Positions 11,629 through 23,317 are shown, counted from the first letter of the stretch. The stretch: DNA of 64,000 nt from Gnomoniopsis sp. IMI 355080 (GCA_027946555.1 JAPEVC010000134.1:36859-100858), one strand, 5' to 3'. Translations and numbers: made by a program. Notes: generated from the sequence alone by a model not told the origin.

Positions 11629-12891
11629 TTAAATCGCTCTCCGGGGTTCTGATTTTCGGATATAGATAGCCAAATCCTTCAAATACTGATCATCGGACGG
11701 AAATGGCAATTCGATATATTCTTTCATCATCCTTTCGACGCGCGGCGACACGGGGTCCGTCCTAGCAGCAGTGAGATCACTGAGACGGGATGTTTGCGGT
11801 TGTGGGAGGAAATTGGACGAACTAACCAGAGAATGTTTCTGTCCTTGACCACAACTTTATTCCATATTGATATGGCAGGCCTGGCGATGTCCGCTATAAC
11901 TTGCCTAACTGGACTATCAGGGCTAACGGTAATAACCACACTTCTGTCGTCGACTTCAACAAAAGCTCTCGGGTCCTCGACGACGGTAATGCCAGCTTCG
12001 CATAAGACCTTCTGGTCGACTGGAGTATAGATTGGATCCTGAGCATAGCATTTGATTCCACAAGTAGAATTACCATCAGAGCCGTTTACATGGCCATTGG
12101 GCAAGATATCTCGCATCATCAAAGTTAGGGCATGCTGAGCCAGACTGGCCGTAAAGTCTTCGTCAGCCCATGTCATCGTGGAGCAGGCGAGAGCAATGAC
12201 CTTGCTGATTTAAGACGGAATTGCGACGGAGGCGAGAGTAGACTTGAGACGTTCAAACTGCTCACTGCTATTCAAAAATAGTCTCGCCTGCTCAAATTTC
12301 TGCTTTACAGTGGCATGGTCTGAGGCTGGCCAGAGGTCTACAAGTTCGTTTGTTTGGGAATTTCGTACTTCTGTTGAATGGATGATCTCGAAAGGTAAAT
12401 TTCCGCGGCGAAATCCGTACATCTCGGTCTTTTGATTACTTAGAAGTTCCTCTATGGTGTGATAGAACAGACGTGGTTTCGTGCTAGTGTGAATACGGAA
12501 TTACAAAACCGGATAGACTCAGCGGGAAAATCTGCTCCCAGGAGTAATTCGTTCGGTATTTTTCATACATTATACAGACAGAATCACTCCCGTATGGATA
12601 GGGAACATATTCCTGCCCTGTTTGGAGGGGAAAGTGGACAGCGACCCCGTCGAAGCCAGTCACGGAAAATTCCTGGTCAAGGCTTTTAACGTTGTCGAAT
12701 TGCATTTCTATGTCTCGAAACAGATCTTTGGTGAACAAAAGTACACCGGCTTCATGTTTGGTTTGGATCAAACGATGTGCTGCCTTCAGCTTCTCGCTCC
12801 TTTCGTTCAAGGTCATCGGAGGATCTGGTACACTTGCAAAAGCGTCAACAAGCTCCACGGATTTGTTGATAAAATCAGGTTGAAAAGACAT
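11629..12891 (-). pseudogene. SRR1-like domain gene, disrupted
   Basis: Minus-strand pieces form an SRR1-type protein in order: MSFQPDFINKSVELVDAF (from 12891), KPRLFYHTIEELL to LASVAIPS (to 12210), then ISKVIALACSTMTW, HALTLMMRDIL, CYAQDPIYTPVD, ITVVEDPRAFVEVDD and ADIARPAISIW. A canonical intron 11826-11762 (GTTAGT to CTAG) joins ILW to TDPVSPRVERMMKEY and the stop at 11629. Two lesions break it: a frame change near 12480-12500, and an in-frame TAA at 12212-12210 in the middle of the conserved core. A 55-base intron (GTAATT to CATAGAG) could explain the first break but would delete the conserved-looking KPRLFYHTIE; nothing splices out the second. SRR1 family members act in circadian and stress signalling in other eukaryotes. 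Sequencing error is an alternative to pseudogenisation. Confidence 0.65.
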
Positions 12892-13606
12892 AATTCAAAT
12901 TGGGAGTTTAGAAAGCTGTCGGGTTGAAATTCGATCCCTTCGCAAGGTTTTGCAAAGCGGTACAAGGACCGTGACGAAAGAGCGGCGAGATGAGGGCTGT
13001 TAAATCTTCCCGGGAGTTATAAAGGGTTGGAAGCCGACAAGTCAATTACCCGTGACTGTTTACGTAAGCCCGATTGCCCGGTCTCTTCGCCCAATAATGC
13101 CGTTGTACTGTGAGTAGTGAAGACACAGCCAATGATCGAGTACAGTTATTCGATTTCCCAGCCTTGATTTTGAATAACGATTACTTCCCTTGAAGTTATT
13201 CCCCGTTTTCCCATACAGAAAGAGAAAGACCTTGAAAGAACTACTGTGCTTGCTTTTTCGGTTGAAATCCAGCATTACTACCTGCATTTTGCTTTTATGG
13301 ATAGTATTTATGGACGCACATATTAGATTGCTTATGCTTTCTGGTTTCGCATCCGTGACCATGGAAGCTTTTGAGGCTCTTGGCTTCGGTGCACCGCTCT
13401 CCAAGAGGTAGCCGACCAGCCGGCCTGGCGCATATTGGCGCTTCCTAGCGCTTGTTCGTTGTCGAGAGCGCCCCAATTCCTCCTGCTTATCGCGTTTATC
13501 AATAATGCGGGGAGAGCCACATGGTCGTGGACAAAGAGAACCACATCCATAGAGAAGCCGGACATTCTTCACCTCAACACGATCTGGCTAGAAGTCATGC
13601 GTCAGG
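12892..13606. other. Divergent intergenic region
   Basis: Lies between the broken SRR1-like gene (minus) and the Zn2Cys6 gene (plus). Overlapping short frames on both strands show no family resemblance, and a TAG sits just upstream of and in frame with the regulator's start. Presumed promoter DNA. Confidence 0.45.
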
Positions 13607-15716
13607 ATGGTCAGAGGACGAGGTGGCTCCAAGACTCGAAGTCAGGCATGGTACGTCAAAAGTAGCGTTTTTCCTTGCCTCATGCCGCTGCAGTGTTCTC
13701 TGACGCCTGTTCAGTGAAAGATGCCGCGCAAGGCATAAAAAATGTGACGTTCAACTTTCGTCCGTGATCAGTCTTACCCAGCGGCTGACTCTCTATAGGC
13801 GACATTGGACCTCTAAAGAGCATTTGTTCCGGCTGTCGCAAGGCGGGTGTCCAGTGCGACACTGCGTTGAGGATACGTATCGGCGGATCACGCACTCAGA
13901 GATGGAACCGCTCATACCAGGAAGATCAATCACCTAGTGCCAAAATCCCAAACGTCACCTCACCAGAAACACCGGTTTCTTTAACACGGGAGGAGCTCCG
14001 GAACGAATTAGAGAGCAACATCAGCGCACCTGGGGTTCCAGAGCATGACCTGGAAAGAGTGCCGCCACCCATCTCCGAAGATAATTCTGAAACCCCGGTT
14101 TGCGATCCTTCTTTGCAAAAGACCACTTTTACCGACTCGGTCACGGGGACACAACCGTCGGGCGGATTAAAGCCATTGGAGGGGTCTCCTGTCTGTTCCT
14201 CGCAGGCACAGCCTCTGGCTGCAGTCACCTCTTCAGCAATCTCCGCAGTCGAGGTTCAACCCAGTGTAGCTCACAATGATCTAATTTCTGGCGATGGTGG
14301 TGCGTATGGCAGTTCAGCCTCCAGGTCTCAAGTATCTGGTTTGGCTGAAGCTGTGCCAGGCAGATGCGACTCGTCGATTGGATCGCCATCTCAAGCCACA
14401 GGCCCGTGTCTCTGGCCGGTGGGGGAGGCGGAGTCTCGGCTCATAAAATATTTCTTCAATGTGCTTGTTGGTTGGGTGAGTGATTAAACATAAGGCACCA
14501 CGAGGCCGAGTCTGTCCAAGCTTCTCCAATGCAAGGTTGACTCACGTATCGTGCATCATAGTTTGATTTTTGCGACCCGCAAATGTCCTTTCGGTCATAC
14601 ATTGGCACGGCAATATCCAATCATCCTGCTTTGCTCTACGCCGTACTTGCTCTATCTGCCCGTCACAGTGAGCTCACCCAAGGCATTGGGTACTCCAATT
14701 CTTATGAATACCAGCAGCAATGTCTCGAAATACTCATCCCATCCCTGAACAATACGCCCGCCGCATTGCAGGACAGCATCCTAGCGTCGGCGTTGTTGCT
14801 TCGTCTGCTTGACGAGATGACTGGTGAGTAGAAGGTGTTTTGTTGAAAGACTCACATGTCGTCGGGCAGTTTGATTCCGGATGCTGAAAATATTCATAAA
14901 CTCGCAGAGCCTTCTGATCAGCGACCGTTGAGCAACCATGCCGTATCGACGACTGTTCTCCTCAGACTCAAGCAAGGAAATGTGCAGTCCCACGTATTTA
15001 GCGACGCTGCAATGGTAGTGGCGTTGCGTCAGGAAATATTCGTTGCAAATATGACTCAACGTCCAGTGGAAGCAATTGGAGACCTTTGTAATATCACCGA
15101 TACATTGACGCCAGCCCCTGACGCTGTGTGGGCGTGCAGGAGCATGCTTCACGCCGCTCGCGTGACCTGCTTGGTTTATGGGGAGGAAAGGTTGAATAAA
15201 ACGGAATGGGACCGGCTGTGGCAGTACACAGAAGCCTGGGATAGCGCGCGACCCGACTCTTTCAAGCCCATATATTACGCCCCGGTGCCCTCGCCCGATT
15301 CAGATTTCAGGTCCAGCGGTCCTTCAAGTGGGCAAGGCAACTCGCTACCCAAAATTGTCTTCACATATGATTGCCCGTTGGCTGGGTTTCAATACATGCA
15401 GCTCAGTCGGATTCTTCTTTTGGCTTTCGATCCACGAAGACAAATCCTCGGGGTTGGAACCAAAGGGCTACTTCTAAAGCAAGAGGAACAGATTCGAGAG
15501 GCTGTTCGCTCTATTTGCGGCTCTGCTCTGTCTAACCCTGAATACATGCCCGCCAAGATAACGGCTGGTCTGTCCATTGCCATGTGCGGCGAGATGTTCA
15601 GCAACCCTTGGGAAACACGCGAGTTGCTGCGAATTTCGTCAGAAGTAGAAATGCATATTATGTGGCCTAGATTTAAAGTCAGCCAAGCGCTTCGAGCATT
15701 CTGGCATTTGCCGTAA
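13607..15716 (+). CDS. Zn(2)-Cys(6) fungal-type transcription factor
   Basis: Exons 13607-13650, 13715-13743, 13799-14475, 14562-14823, 14908-15716, giving 606 residues. The zinc cluster only appears after splicing two tiny exons: SQACERCRARHKKCDIG then PLKSICSGCRKAGVQCD, i.e. C-x2-C-x6-C-x8-C-x2-C-x6-C, the binuclear cluster that contacts CGG triplets. A serine/proline-rich linker follows, then a Fungal_trans_2-like middle region (PALLYAVLALSARHS, DSILASALLLRLLDEM, VALRQEIFVANMTQRP). The ATG at 13607 is the first in frame after a TAG. The splice from 14823 to 14908 is the least certain; it keeps frame and has a CTGAA branch site. It lies 715 bases upstream of, and on the same strand as, the phytanoyl-CoA-dioxygenase-like gene, with an inverted CGG repeat between them, so that gene is a likely target. 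Confidence 0.85.
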
Positions 15717-16431
15717 CACACTTGCGTCTGAGGTTGACGCTGTGAGGAGATAGTTACTCCACAGTCCTTAGATAGTTGATAAATTTCGAAAGGTCGACGT
15801 ATGAATTGATGTCACTCTTCTATTTCAACCGTACTTTTTGCTTCATCTTCTTTGACAGAAAGGGTAGGGCAACGTTGAGTCCATTGTCGGGCAATGACAT
15901 GATTAAGGTTGTCTGTCGGGGAAATGGTACCGAGGGGAGTGATCGCTGTCGGAGAAACTTCCTGGTATGGGCAACTTTCTCCGACTCCGACAGTTTCCCA
16001 CACCAAGTGCAGGAACTGGCCCACTTCTTCCAATCGATTCATGCACAGTTCCTCGTGAATGGCTCCCTACAACCCAGAAAGCGCCATCTAAGAATCACAT
16101 GAGCCCTAGTTCCTCTAGTATTCCGACATTGAGATGGCTACTTGCCGTCGGCCAAAATGCAGCTGCTGGTCGGAAACTCCTCAAATAGGAATGGCTTCGC
16201 AAAACGTATTGCAATCAGCACCCTTGTGCGTTGGCTGCTACCATGGCATATCCTCACTTGTTCCCAGTAATGTGCGGCTTCCGAATGAAACAACTCAGGT
16301 ATATAATCTTTACTACCCTGCTCTTGAATTGGAAGCTTCGATTTCTCAAATCTTCATCGCAACATCCCCCTGTAGCGTAGAACTCTTTATGCGCTATATT
16401 GTCTCGGCCACCTCGCACTAGCACCTACCCT
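15717..16431. other. Intergenic region upstream of the dioxygenase gene
   Basis: No coding frame is supported. It holds the inverted repeat at 15913-15993 annotated separately and presumably the promoter of the gene starting at 16432. Confidence 0.5.
15913..15993. promoter_or_regulatory. Inverted CGG repeat, candidate Zn2Cys6 operator
   Basis: CTGTCGGGGAAA at 15913-15924 is followed by CTGTCGGAGAAACTT at 15946-15960, and then in inverted orientation AACTTTCTCCGAC at 15973-15985 and CTCCGACAG at 15985-15993. The pair 15946-15954 and 15985-15993 is a perfect 9-base inverted repeat. CGG half-sites in inverted repeats are the usual targets of binuclear zinc-cluster factors, one of which is encoded just upstream. 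Position is about 440-520 bases before the dioxygenase start codon. Confidence 0.5.
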
Positions 16432-17644
16432 ATGGTCTTCATCTCAACAAATCACGATATCTCAACGATGCCTGGACTCGTCTGTGATCACAAAGATTCT
16501 GGGTTGACTATGCCAGACTTCTACGTCAACGATGGAAAACTCGAAGAAAGAAATGTTGGTTTCTTGACACCAACTGACCCTCACAATACAACGTTGGAAG
16601 AGCTGCGAAAGCGATTGACCGACGATGGCTACCTCTTTCTGAAAGGCCTTCTCCCTCGACAGGACGTCCTTGAGGTCAGAAAGAACTACTTTCAGTACTT
16701 GAAGTCGACAGATCTCCTTAAACCAGGGACTCGTCCTGTCGAGGGTGTCTTTGATCTTTCCAGACCTGCCGCAGACTATCCGGGCATCGGTACCGGACGC
16801 GAGGGGACGGGGACAGAGCGCTCAAAGGATTTCATGGATCTAGCCATTAGGGCACACGGAGAGTCATGGTATAAAGACGACCTGTGCAAGCATCCTGTCA
16901 TGGAGGCTTTCATAGCCAAGCTCACAGGGTGGGATTCAGATACCCTGGGCTTACAGAGAACCTTGCTCCGCAACAACTTACCGGGTAACGCAGCCATCGG
17001 TGTACATTACGATTACATCTTCCTGCGCCATGGTGAAGACTCGGTTCTTACATCTTGGATACCCATTGGAGATATCAAGTTGGAGGGTGGCGGGCTGATC
17101 TATCTGGAGAGGGGCATGTCTTCAGCCCCTTCGACAATCTGATGTAAAATCTGAGATCATACTAATTCGAGACTTTCACAGGGCATGAACTGGGCCGGAA
17201 CATCGAAAGCGACTTCACGGAGCATGCTATCGAGACCGGACTCACGCCAGAACAGGCTAAAAGCGCATTCAACCAGAACATGATGTCTGGCGGGGTGCTC
17301 ACCCAAGGCGCGAAGGAGTTCGCTGAGCAGCACCAGCGCCGCTGGCTAGTCTCCGCATACGAAGCCGGAGACGTAGTTATTCACAACTCGTACATGGTGA
17401 GCTGAGAAAAATTGCCAAACGAAAAAGAATCGGGCGTCACTGACGGCAGATGAGATCCACGCCTCCACGGTGAACCATGATCCAGACGGCATCATCCGCC
17501 TAGCTACAGACCTCAGATTTGTGGACAAAAGTCGCAATTGGGACACGGTAAGTGAGAACCTGTTCAGTGGAGGTTGCGTAATGAACTAATATGGCTCGTT
17601 AACAGCGCTGGGCCAAGATTTATGAGGACGGTGATGGTGTCTAG
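16432..17644 (+). CDS. Phytanoyl-CoA dioxygenase (PhyH)-family oxygenase
   Basis: Exons 16432-17113, 17182-17396, 17455-17547, 17606-17644 give 342 residues, a normal PhyH-family length. It is a Fe(II)/2-oxoglutarate dioxygenase by family: the proximal iron site is the H-x-D of GVHYDYIFLR, and the distal histidine lies in IHASTVNHDPDGI, followed by the arginine of IRLATDLRF expected to hold 2-oxoglutarate. The first intron uses a GC donor (GCATGT) with a good TACTAAT branch site and CAG acceptor; only this choice gives the family sequence LERGHELGR. An alternative start is the ATG at 16468. Substrate unknown. Fungal members include tailoring enzymes of secondary metabolism, but no backbone synthase lies in this window. 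Confidence 0.85.
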
Positions 17645-18391
17645 CCAACGCCACTGAACCCCTCTGAGGTAGTCCTTAGTGCATGCTTCGATCATGCTTC
17701 TTCCACATTGACCAGATGGATGGAACATGCTTCGTATTTGACAATATATGATAAATCTTCTATGAAGATGATGTCTAGTGAAACACGTTTTACGCGGAAG
17801 GAATTTGAGGCATTGAGGTATACCTGCAAGCCTGAGATGATACCCAAGTGTTTCAACATGCCTTGAAAAGGACAAGCGTCCATCAAAGTCAAAGAAGAAT
17901 GAATACAAGATGGCTATCAGTGACACCACAAACTTGCAAACCTGAGGAAGCAATAGAAAGGATAGCTTGACCAGTGTCGGATTACATGAGAACCATGAAA
18001 AGTCAAGAGAAACAATGCAATGGGAGAATATCCACGAAATTGCCCATCGACCGGGCAACGAGGAACCTCTCCTAAGTACCCAAGTACCTATGGTGTCTGA
18101 CTTGGAGGTCATTCGTGGTCCATTGCAGCACACCAGCTTTCATACAAGTTGACAAGTGATCATTGCAAACAGCCAAAACAAATTTTCTGCTGGCCTTCTT
18201 TCATCATCCATGACTTTCTATTTGGGCAGTGGCATCTGTCACTAGCACCTCGCACAATACTTACCCAGCAATACTTTGACGTCGGTGCCATCAATATCAA
18301 AAAGCTTCGGCGAATCTTTCCTGGTTCAAACTTGGGCCTACAATTAACCTCGGAAGCAACTCAAAGCAAAGACACCAGCAACACAGCCACC
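17645..18391. other. Non-coding interval
   Basis: No supported gene. It separates the dioxygenase from the conserved protein starting at 18392 and should contain the latter's promoter. Confidence 0.45.
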
Positions 18392-20913
18392 ATGGATAGC
18401 TCTCAGAGCATTGCTGATTCCAGGGACACTGTAGCAAGTTCCTGCCGCCGACAGGCCGAATCATCCACTGAAGCAGAGGAGGAGGTCGTCGACAAATTTG
18501 CTCATGTCCATATTCACAAGAAGCGTCGCACAGAGTCCATTGGCATCGGCTCACGCACAACCAAGCTCCATGGTCTGGATCATCATCCCCAATAGACTTC
18601 TTTCTCTAATCTCAGATGTACTGACAATTCTTCACAGCCTGCACTACCACTTCCTTGGCAGCGATCGCTCCAAACGCTCAAACAACATACAAAGTCGCCC
18701 CCAGCAGCATCGCCCAAGGCCTGTCTCCCTTCTGGCAGCCTGGACCTTGCCGTTCCCCGTCACCCACACCACTCGTTTCTTCTACTCCTCGCAGCAAGGA
18801 CAGCACCATGAATGCCCCCGAAGCTTACAGGGAGCCCGGCGAGCAGGAGCCCGACAGCTTGCCCCTTACACACGGCTGGCTCTTCAAGGGCATCAAGACG
18901 AACGTCTGTAACCTGCCCTTGAGAGGGATCGAGCATAGTAACAAGGACATTTCCTCACGCAGACGCATTGAGGTCCTGGCCGAGTACACCTGGATTCAGA
19001 TCACAAAGGGCCAGCGCATGGCAAACGTATTGTTTCCTGCCGTCTATGTGCCAGGTCAGTGAAGGCAGCTCAGATTTGAGCTCATCTCCCATTTGAACCC
19101 TTCTTTTGGAGCATGAATAGAGAGCGGAGAGCGGAAACTGACCTCGCAAACAATCACAGGCCAACCCCGTGTCTGGCAGGGCATCACCACTCCATCGGAT
19201 CCCCTCGATGCCTCATCCGAGTCGCCTGCCATCATCGATGAGCATTTCCAACGCCAAAAGTCCTTCCCCTACGAGCCAACCTTTAAAGTGCTACACACAC
19301 TACAGCAGCTCGCCACCCCTACCTCTCCCACCAACATCAACTTCCGTCACGTTGACATGGTCTCCGACGCTGCCACCCTTGCTACTCTGTTCGACTTCCT
19401 CGCGGACCCCGATCCTAGGAAGCGAGCCCCCTTCCGCCTTGAGCTGTCTAATGTGCACAACACGCTCTTCCTCACCACCGCCACCCATCGCGGCCGCGGC
19501 CACACCGAGAAGGACGGCCAGGGCCCTATACCCGCTTGGGTCGCCCACGCCCTCACCACGCTGGGTACTGGCGGCCACTCCACCGGTCCGCTCTTCCTAT
19601 CGGGTAACCACTTTCGCGTAGTGCGCTACCGCCTCGGTGCCCTGGTACTTATTGTTCGCACGAAGGTTGACTTCACTCTCGAGAACCGTGCGCCCTTGCC
19701 ACGCAACGAAGACCCTCCGTTCCGCGGCTGCCAGTACGAGCGGTATCACGTCACCGATGAGGCGGGTAAGGAGCAGATACTTGGCTTCCAGACACTCGTA
19801 AAGAACGGCGAGGGCCGTGGCACCCAGCCTGGAGCAGCTGGGGTCACGTCGGTGCGATTCGCCGGGTGGGACTGTGCATCTACGTTGGCTCGCAAGATGC
19901 CGCTTCTGTGGTTCGGTCGCATCCCCTTCGTGCTGGATGGCGTCGTTTCACAGAAGTTCGAGGTGATGGAGACAAAGTTGTTCTGCGCCAGGGAGAGCTA
20001 TGGTGTGTGGGAAGAGCAGCACAAGACCAGCCTGCAGCTGATGGCGGGTACACTGGAGCAGCTGCGTTGCACCACCCACAACTCAGGTGGAGATTGTATC
20101 GTCATCGCTGACCCCGGCCAGCGGTGCTTGCGCATCCATCGCCCAGCTGTCAACCGATCCCCCGTGCCGGAGGCCTTGGCGCTGGCGGTCTGGGGACCGG
20201 ACGGAAACCCTGCGGAGACGGTGTACGCGACCAGTACGGAGAGCGATGATGACAGTGAGCTATCGCAATTGTCCGGAACGCCATCGGGATTCTCTGACTG
20301 GAAGGTTGAGGCGGAGAAAATGCCGAGCTTGGGCGCTGCTATCTCACGTGGAGAGTGTATTGACACACGCCGCGCTGTGGAAGACTGGTTGGACCACGGC
20401 GAGTCGGGATATGAGTCCAGTAACGAGAATGCAGAAGGCCGTGGCAAGGAGCCCATCAGCAAGAAGAATATCCGCGCTTGTGCTCGTAACCCCGTCATGC
20501 AATACATGTTGCCAAATGGTTCGATCAGAAGACGACCCGCAGGCTCGTTCAGAAGGGATATATTGGACGGAGCGGTCGACTACATCAGGATTGACGAGGA
20601 GGAATATGAGTCCATCGAAAAGAATGAGGCTGTGGTCACCGATGATACTGGCGATAGCGAAGAAGAAATGAGCGTTCAGGCCATGGAGGATGAAGATGAG
20701 GACGAAAACAACGAAGAGGACATCATGAGCGGGGACTCGCGCTCTGCCGCTGTTTCGAGTGTTGCCATGTCCTCATCTCCTTCTCTTCAGGGAGCGACTA
20801 TGGCCGACGGGAATGAGGACGACGACACTGTTTGCATCGTCGAGGATCAACCCATCCCTTCCATTGAGCTTGACGAACTCCGCCTTGGCTCTAGCTCGCA
20901 GACCGGTTCCTAG
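18392..20913 (+). CDS. Conserved fungal protein with acidic C-terminus, function unknown
   Basis: Exons 18392-18572, 18638-19054, 19160-20913, giving 783 residues. The start ATG has a strong CACCATGG context. The first intron uses GTCTGG as donor but has a perfect ACTGAC branch site and CACAG acceptor; the second is canonical. The first 130 residues are low-complexity and basic; a folded region follows (HGWLFKGIKTNVCNLP, RIEVLAEYTWI, VPGQPRVWQG), continuing through DPPFRGCQYERYHV and MPLLWFGRIPFVLDGVV. The last 200 residues are rich in Asp and Glu (for example MEDEDEDENNEEDI) and look disordered. This resembles a Pezizomycotina family often auto-annotated as geranylgeranyl pyrophosphate synthetase, but I see no DDxxD prenyltransferase motif and do not accept that function. 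Confidence 0.7.
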
Positions 20914-21306
20914 GCCGGATCTCGTTCAAGTTCGCCATCTCGCCTTGCCTCAGCTCGAATCACCAGCCTCTGCACTGAAATTCAGGAAGTCTCTGGGAGT
21001 TGGTTGGAAATAAGGAAAACTTCGTTGTGCAGTTGGATCCAATCGTCGTTCCATGCGGATACATACCTATGTTGGAGGAGGCAGAGAGGTGCAATTACTT
21101 ACCTGTAAACCATGGTGCACTAGGAAAAAATCAAACATAAATAGACTATGCCGTGAAAAGAAGCTCTGGAACGACACATAAGAGTACTTGCCCCCGTCCG
21201 TGAGTGAGAGACCGCCTTCGTGGTCGTTGACCGTGTGGGTATCATTTGTTGAACTGCATTCTGGAGCTCATTCGCCCGCCATTTGTCTTCCTTCGTCCCG
21301 GCACCC
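20914..21306. other. Convergent intergenic region
   Basis: Lies between converging 3' ends (plus gene ending 20913, minus gene ending 21307). Nothing else is visible. Confidence 0.5.
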
Positions 21307-21965
21307 CTATGACGAGCTGCCCGGTTTGCTGACCTCCGCCTCCTTGGCTGCTGCCCCTTCAGTCTCAACCTCCTCTTCACCAGCACCCGCCTCTCCCAAA
21401 TCCAAGTCCCCGGCCGCGCTACCCAGCCCATCACCATTTTCACCCTCCATGTCCTTCATACTGGACAAGAAATAATCCACCACTTCCATCTTCTCAGCGA
21501 AGCCCGCCAGATCAAGCGGGATGTAGCCCTTATCATTTGCCACGCCCACACCTGAACCTTGCTCCACGAGGAGCTTTACGACGCTCAAATGTCCACCCAT
21601 CGCGGCCCAATGAAGGCCCGTGTTGCCGAACTCATTTGGCGCGTCAAGGAAGGCCGTCTTCTGCTCTGGAGTGGTGAAATGGGATAGAAGAAGGGTTGTG
21701 ATCTCTGGATCACGCTGTGAGCAAGAAGACTGCACGGTCAAGAGTAAAAGTATAAAAAGGGATCCCTACCTAGGTTTCCGTTGCCAGTCGCCATGTGCAG
21801 ACATGTTGATTTACCGCTGTCGCGCGCGGCGAGGAGGATCTCGGCGGGGGAAACGCCTTCGCGGGCTGAGAGCGCTGTGAGAGTCTCCGTGAGATCAGAC
21901 GCTTCGCCAGCGCGCGCAAAGTAGATCAAGTCGTCAATCTCATCTTCACTCAGATTTGGTGCCAT
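21307..21965 (-). CDS. YAR1: YAR1-like ankyrin-repeat protein
   Basis: Two exons, 21965-21770 and 21704-21307, giving 197 residues, close to yeast Yar1 (about 200). An N-terminal segment EDEIDDLIYFARAGEASDL leads into ankyrin repeats: STCLHMATGNGNLEI, then FGNTGLHWAAMGGHLSVVKL and NDKGYIPLDLAGFAEKMEVV. A Glu/Asp/Ala-rich tail follows. Yar1 is a dedicated chaperone of ribosomal protein Rps3 during 40S assembly; the function is inferred from layout and similarity. The correct acceptor is GATCCAG, which gives GNLEITTLLLSHF; the nearer CACAG acceptor would run into a stop. The 5' splice site lies inside a copy of the CCTAGGTAGG motif. Confidence 0.75.
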
Positions 21966-23317
21966 TTTGAAGTGAGTTGTTTGTTACTGGACATGAACTG
22001 GGGTCAGAGCAATGTTTGTCAATTCGAAGGGAAGTCGTTGAAATTTTTAGAGTTGAGACAGTGTCAGATACAGTGTGAGCACGCGGGAGCACGGAAGGCA
22101 TGGGTTGGGGTGTGCTTGGGGTGCCCCCTGCTGTTCAACGTCACTCGTATCGCAAGGCTGCACGCCAGCGAAGATATTGCTGTCAAATTATGAAGGAAAT
22201 TCAGGATTGCGGCACGTAGTAGTAGATTGACAAGTGAAAATACCCTTAGATACCCAAACTCACAGCAAAACATAGTTTACTGGCCGAATCGGGACCTTTA
22301 AACCAGTCCCTATCTTTTTGTGGTAGCCCAATGCAGCCGATTTTGTGGCCTCATGATTCTCAGATTCTGAGGACACGCAAATCATTTCTAAACCGGGGGC
22401 ATTGCAGAAATATGTTAGATTATAAATGATGAGGAAAAGCTTGGAATCAGATGCCTATAAGGCTTACATGTGAAATCAATACAGGTGTATCAGCAGTATT
22501 CCAAACGCGCTGAAAAGGAGTAAAAAAACACGCCCAAAGACAATTGTAAATATTATTATTGGCGACGCTAGTATTCATCACTCAAGCGGTATTCAAGAAA
22601 ATTTTGTATCACGAAATCAATGGCAGTGCAACCTTCGCATGGAATCCTACATAGCTGCTCTTACTTACTCACCTGGTAAGTATAGCTGTCGGTTGGCTAA
22701 AAAGGAGGGATTCGAACCGCACTCAAAAGTTAGGTAAGTAGAAAGCCGGTGATAAGTCTAAGTAATCATAGGACAGAAGGCCTGCGTGGCCTCGCTTAGA
22801 TAGCCGTAGTGCTATAGCAGCGATAATATACCAACAGTAACGACCTTGAGAATTTCGCGAATCCAAGTTGTGTTCAACTCGCAGTGTCTTAAACCTATAA
22901 TATCTCAAGTCAAGTTCCCCGTAATCTGGCCCAGAGAATTGTATCACAACTGAAGGTCGATATTCTCTATATTGCCACGATTGTGAGCAAGTCATGAGCG
23001 ACGCGAACTACATTATAAAGATTGCTAGACCATCTGCTTGATCGAACTCATTCTTTAGCATCACATCTGCATATCACGTATAATAGCTCGAATATGAGAT
23101 GTGATCGAGAAAATGTCAAACTTATAGAAGTGGCCTTGTATATTAAATATAAATAATATGGTAAATTTCATGAGTAAAATGTACTTCCCGCTCCATGACG
23201 CTACTGCATTTCATACTTCATTCCCAAGCCCGACTCATGTCACAAAGTGATCTATCCGCAGCCGAGGCCAAACAAGACGGACCGGCCAAGCACCCATGCT
23301 GGCTCTCAAACCAAGCC
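21966..23317. other. AT-rich intergenic region
   Basis: No gene is supported over 1.35 kb. The stretch around 22400-23190 is visibly richer in A and T than the neighbouring genes. A T-arm-like GGTTCGAATCC occurs on the minus strand near 22710, but no tRNA cloverleaf can be built around it. Confidence 0.5.

Noticed and set aside
13060..13572. 170-codon minus-strand frame upstream of the zinc-cluster gene
   Set aside because: No domain or compositional sign of a protein; it lies in the divergent promoter.
18392..20913. Geranylgeranyl pyrophosphate synthase call for this family
   Set aside because: No DDxxD motif or prenyltransferase fold is visible; the name is probably a propagated annotation error.
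22690..22800. T-arm-like GGTTCGAATCC on the minus strand, suggesting a tRNA
   Set aside because: No matching acceptor, D or anticodon stems can be placed at normal spacing upstream.
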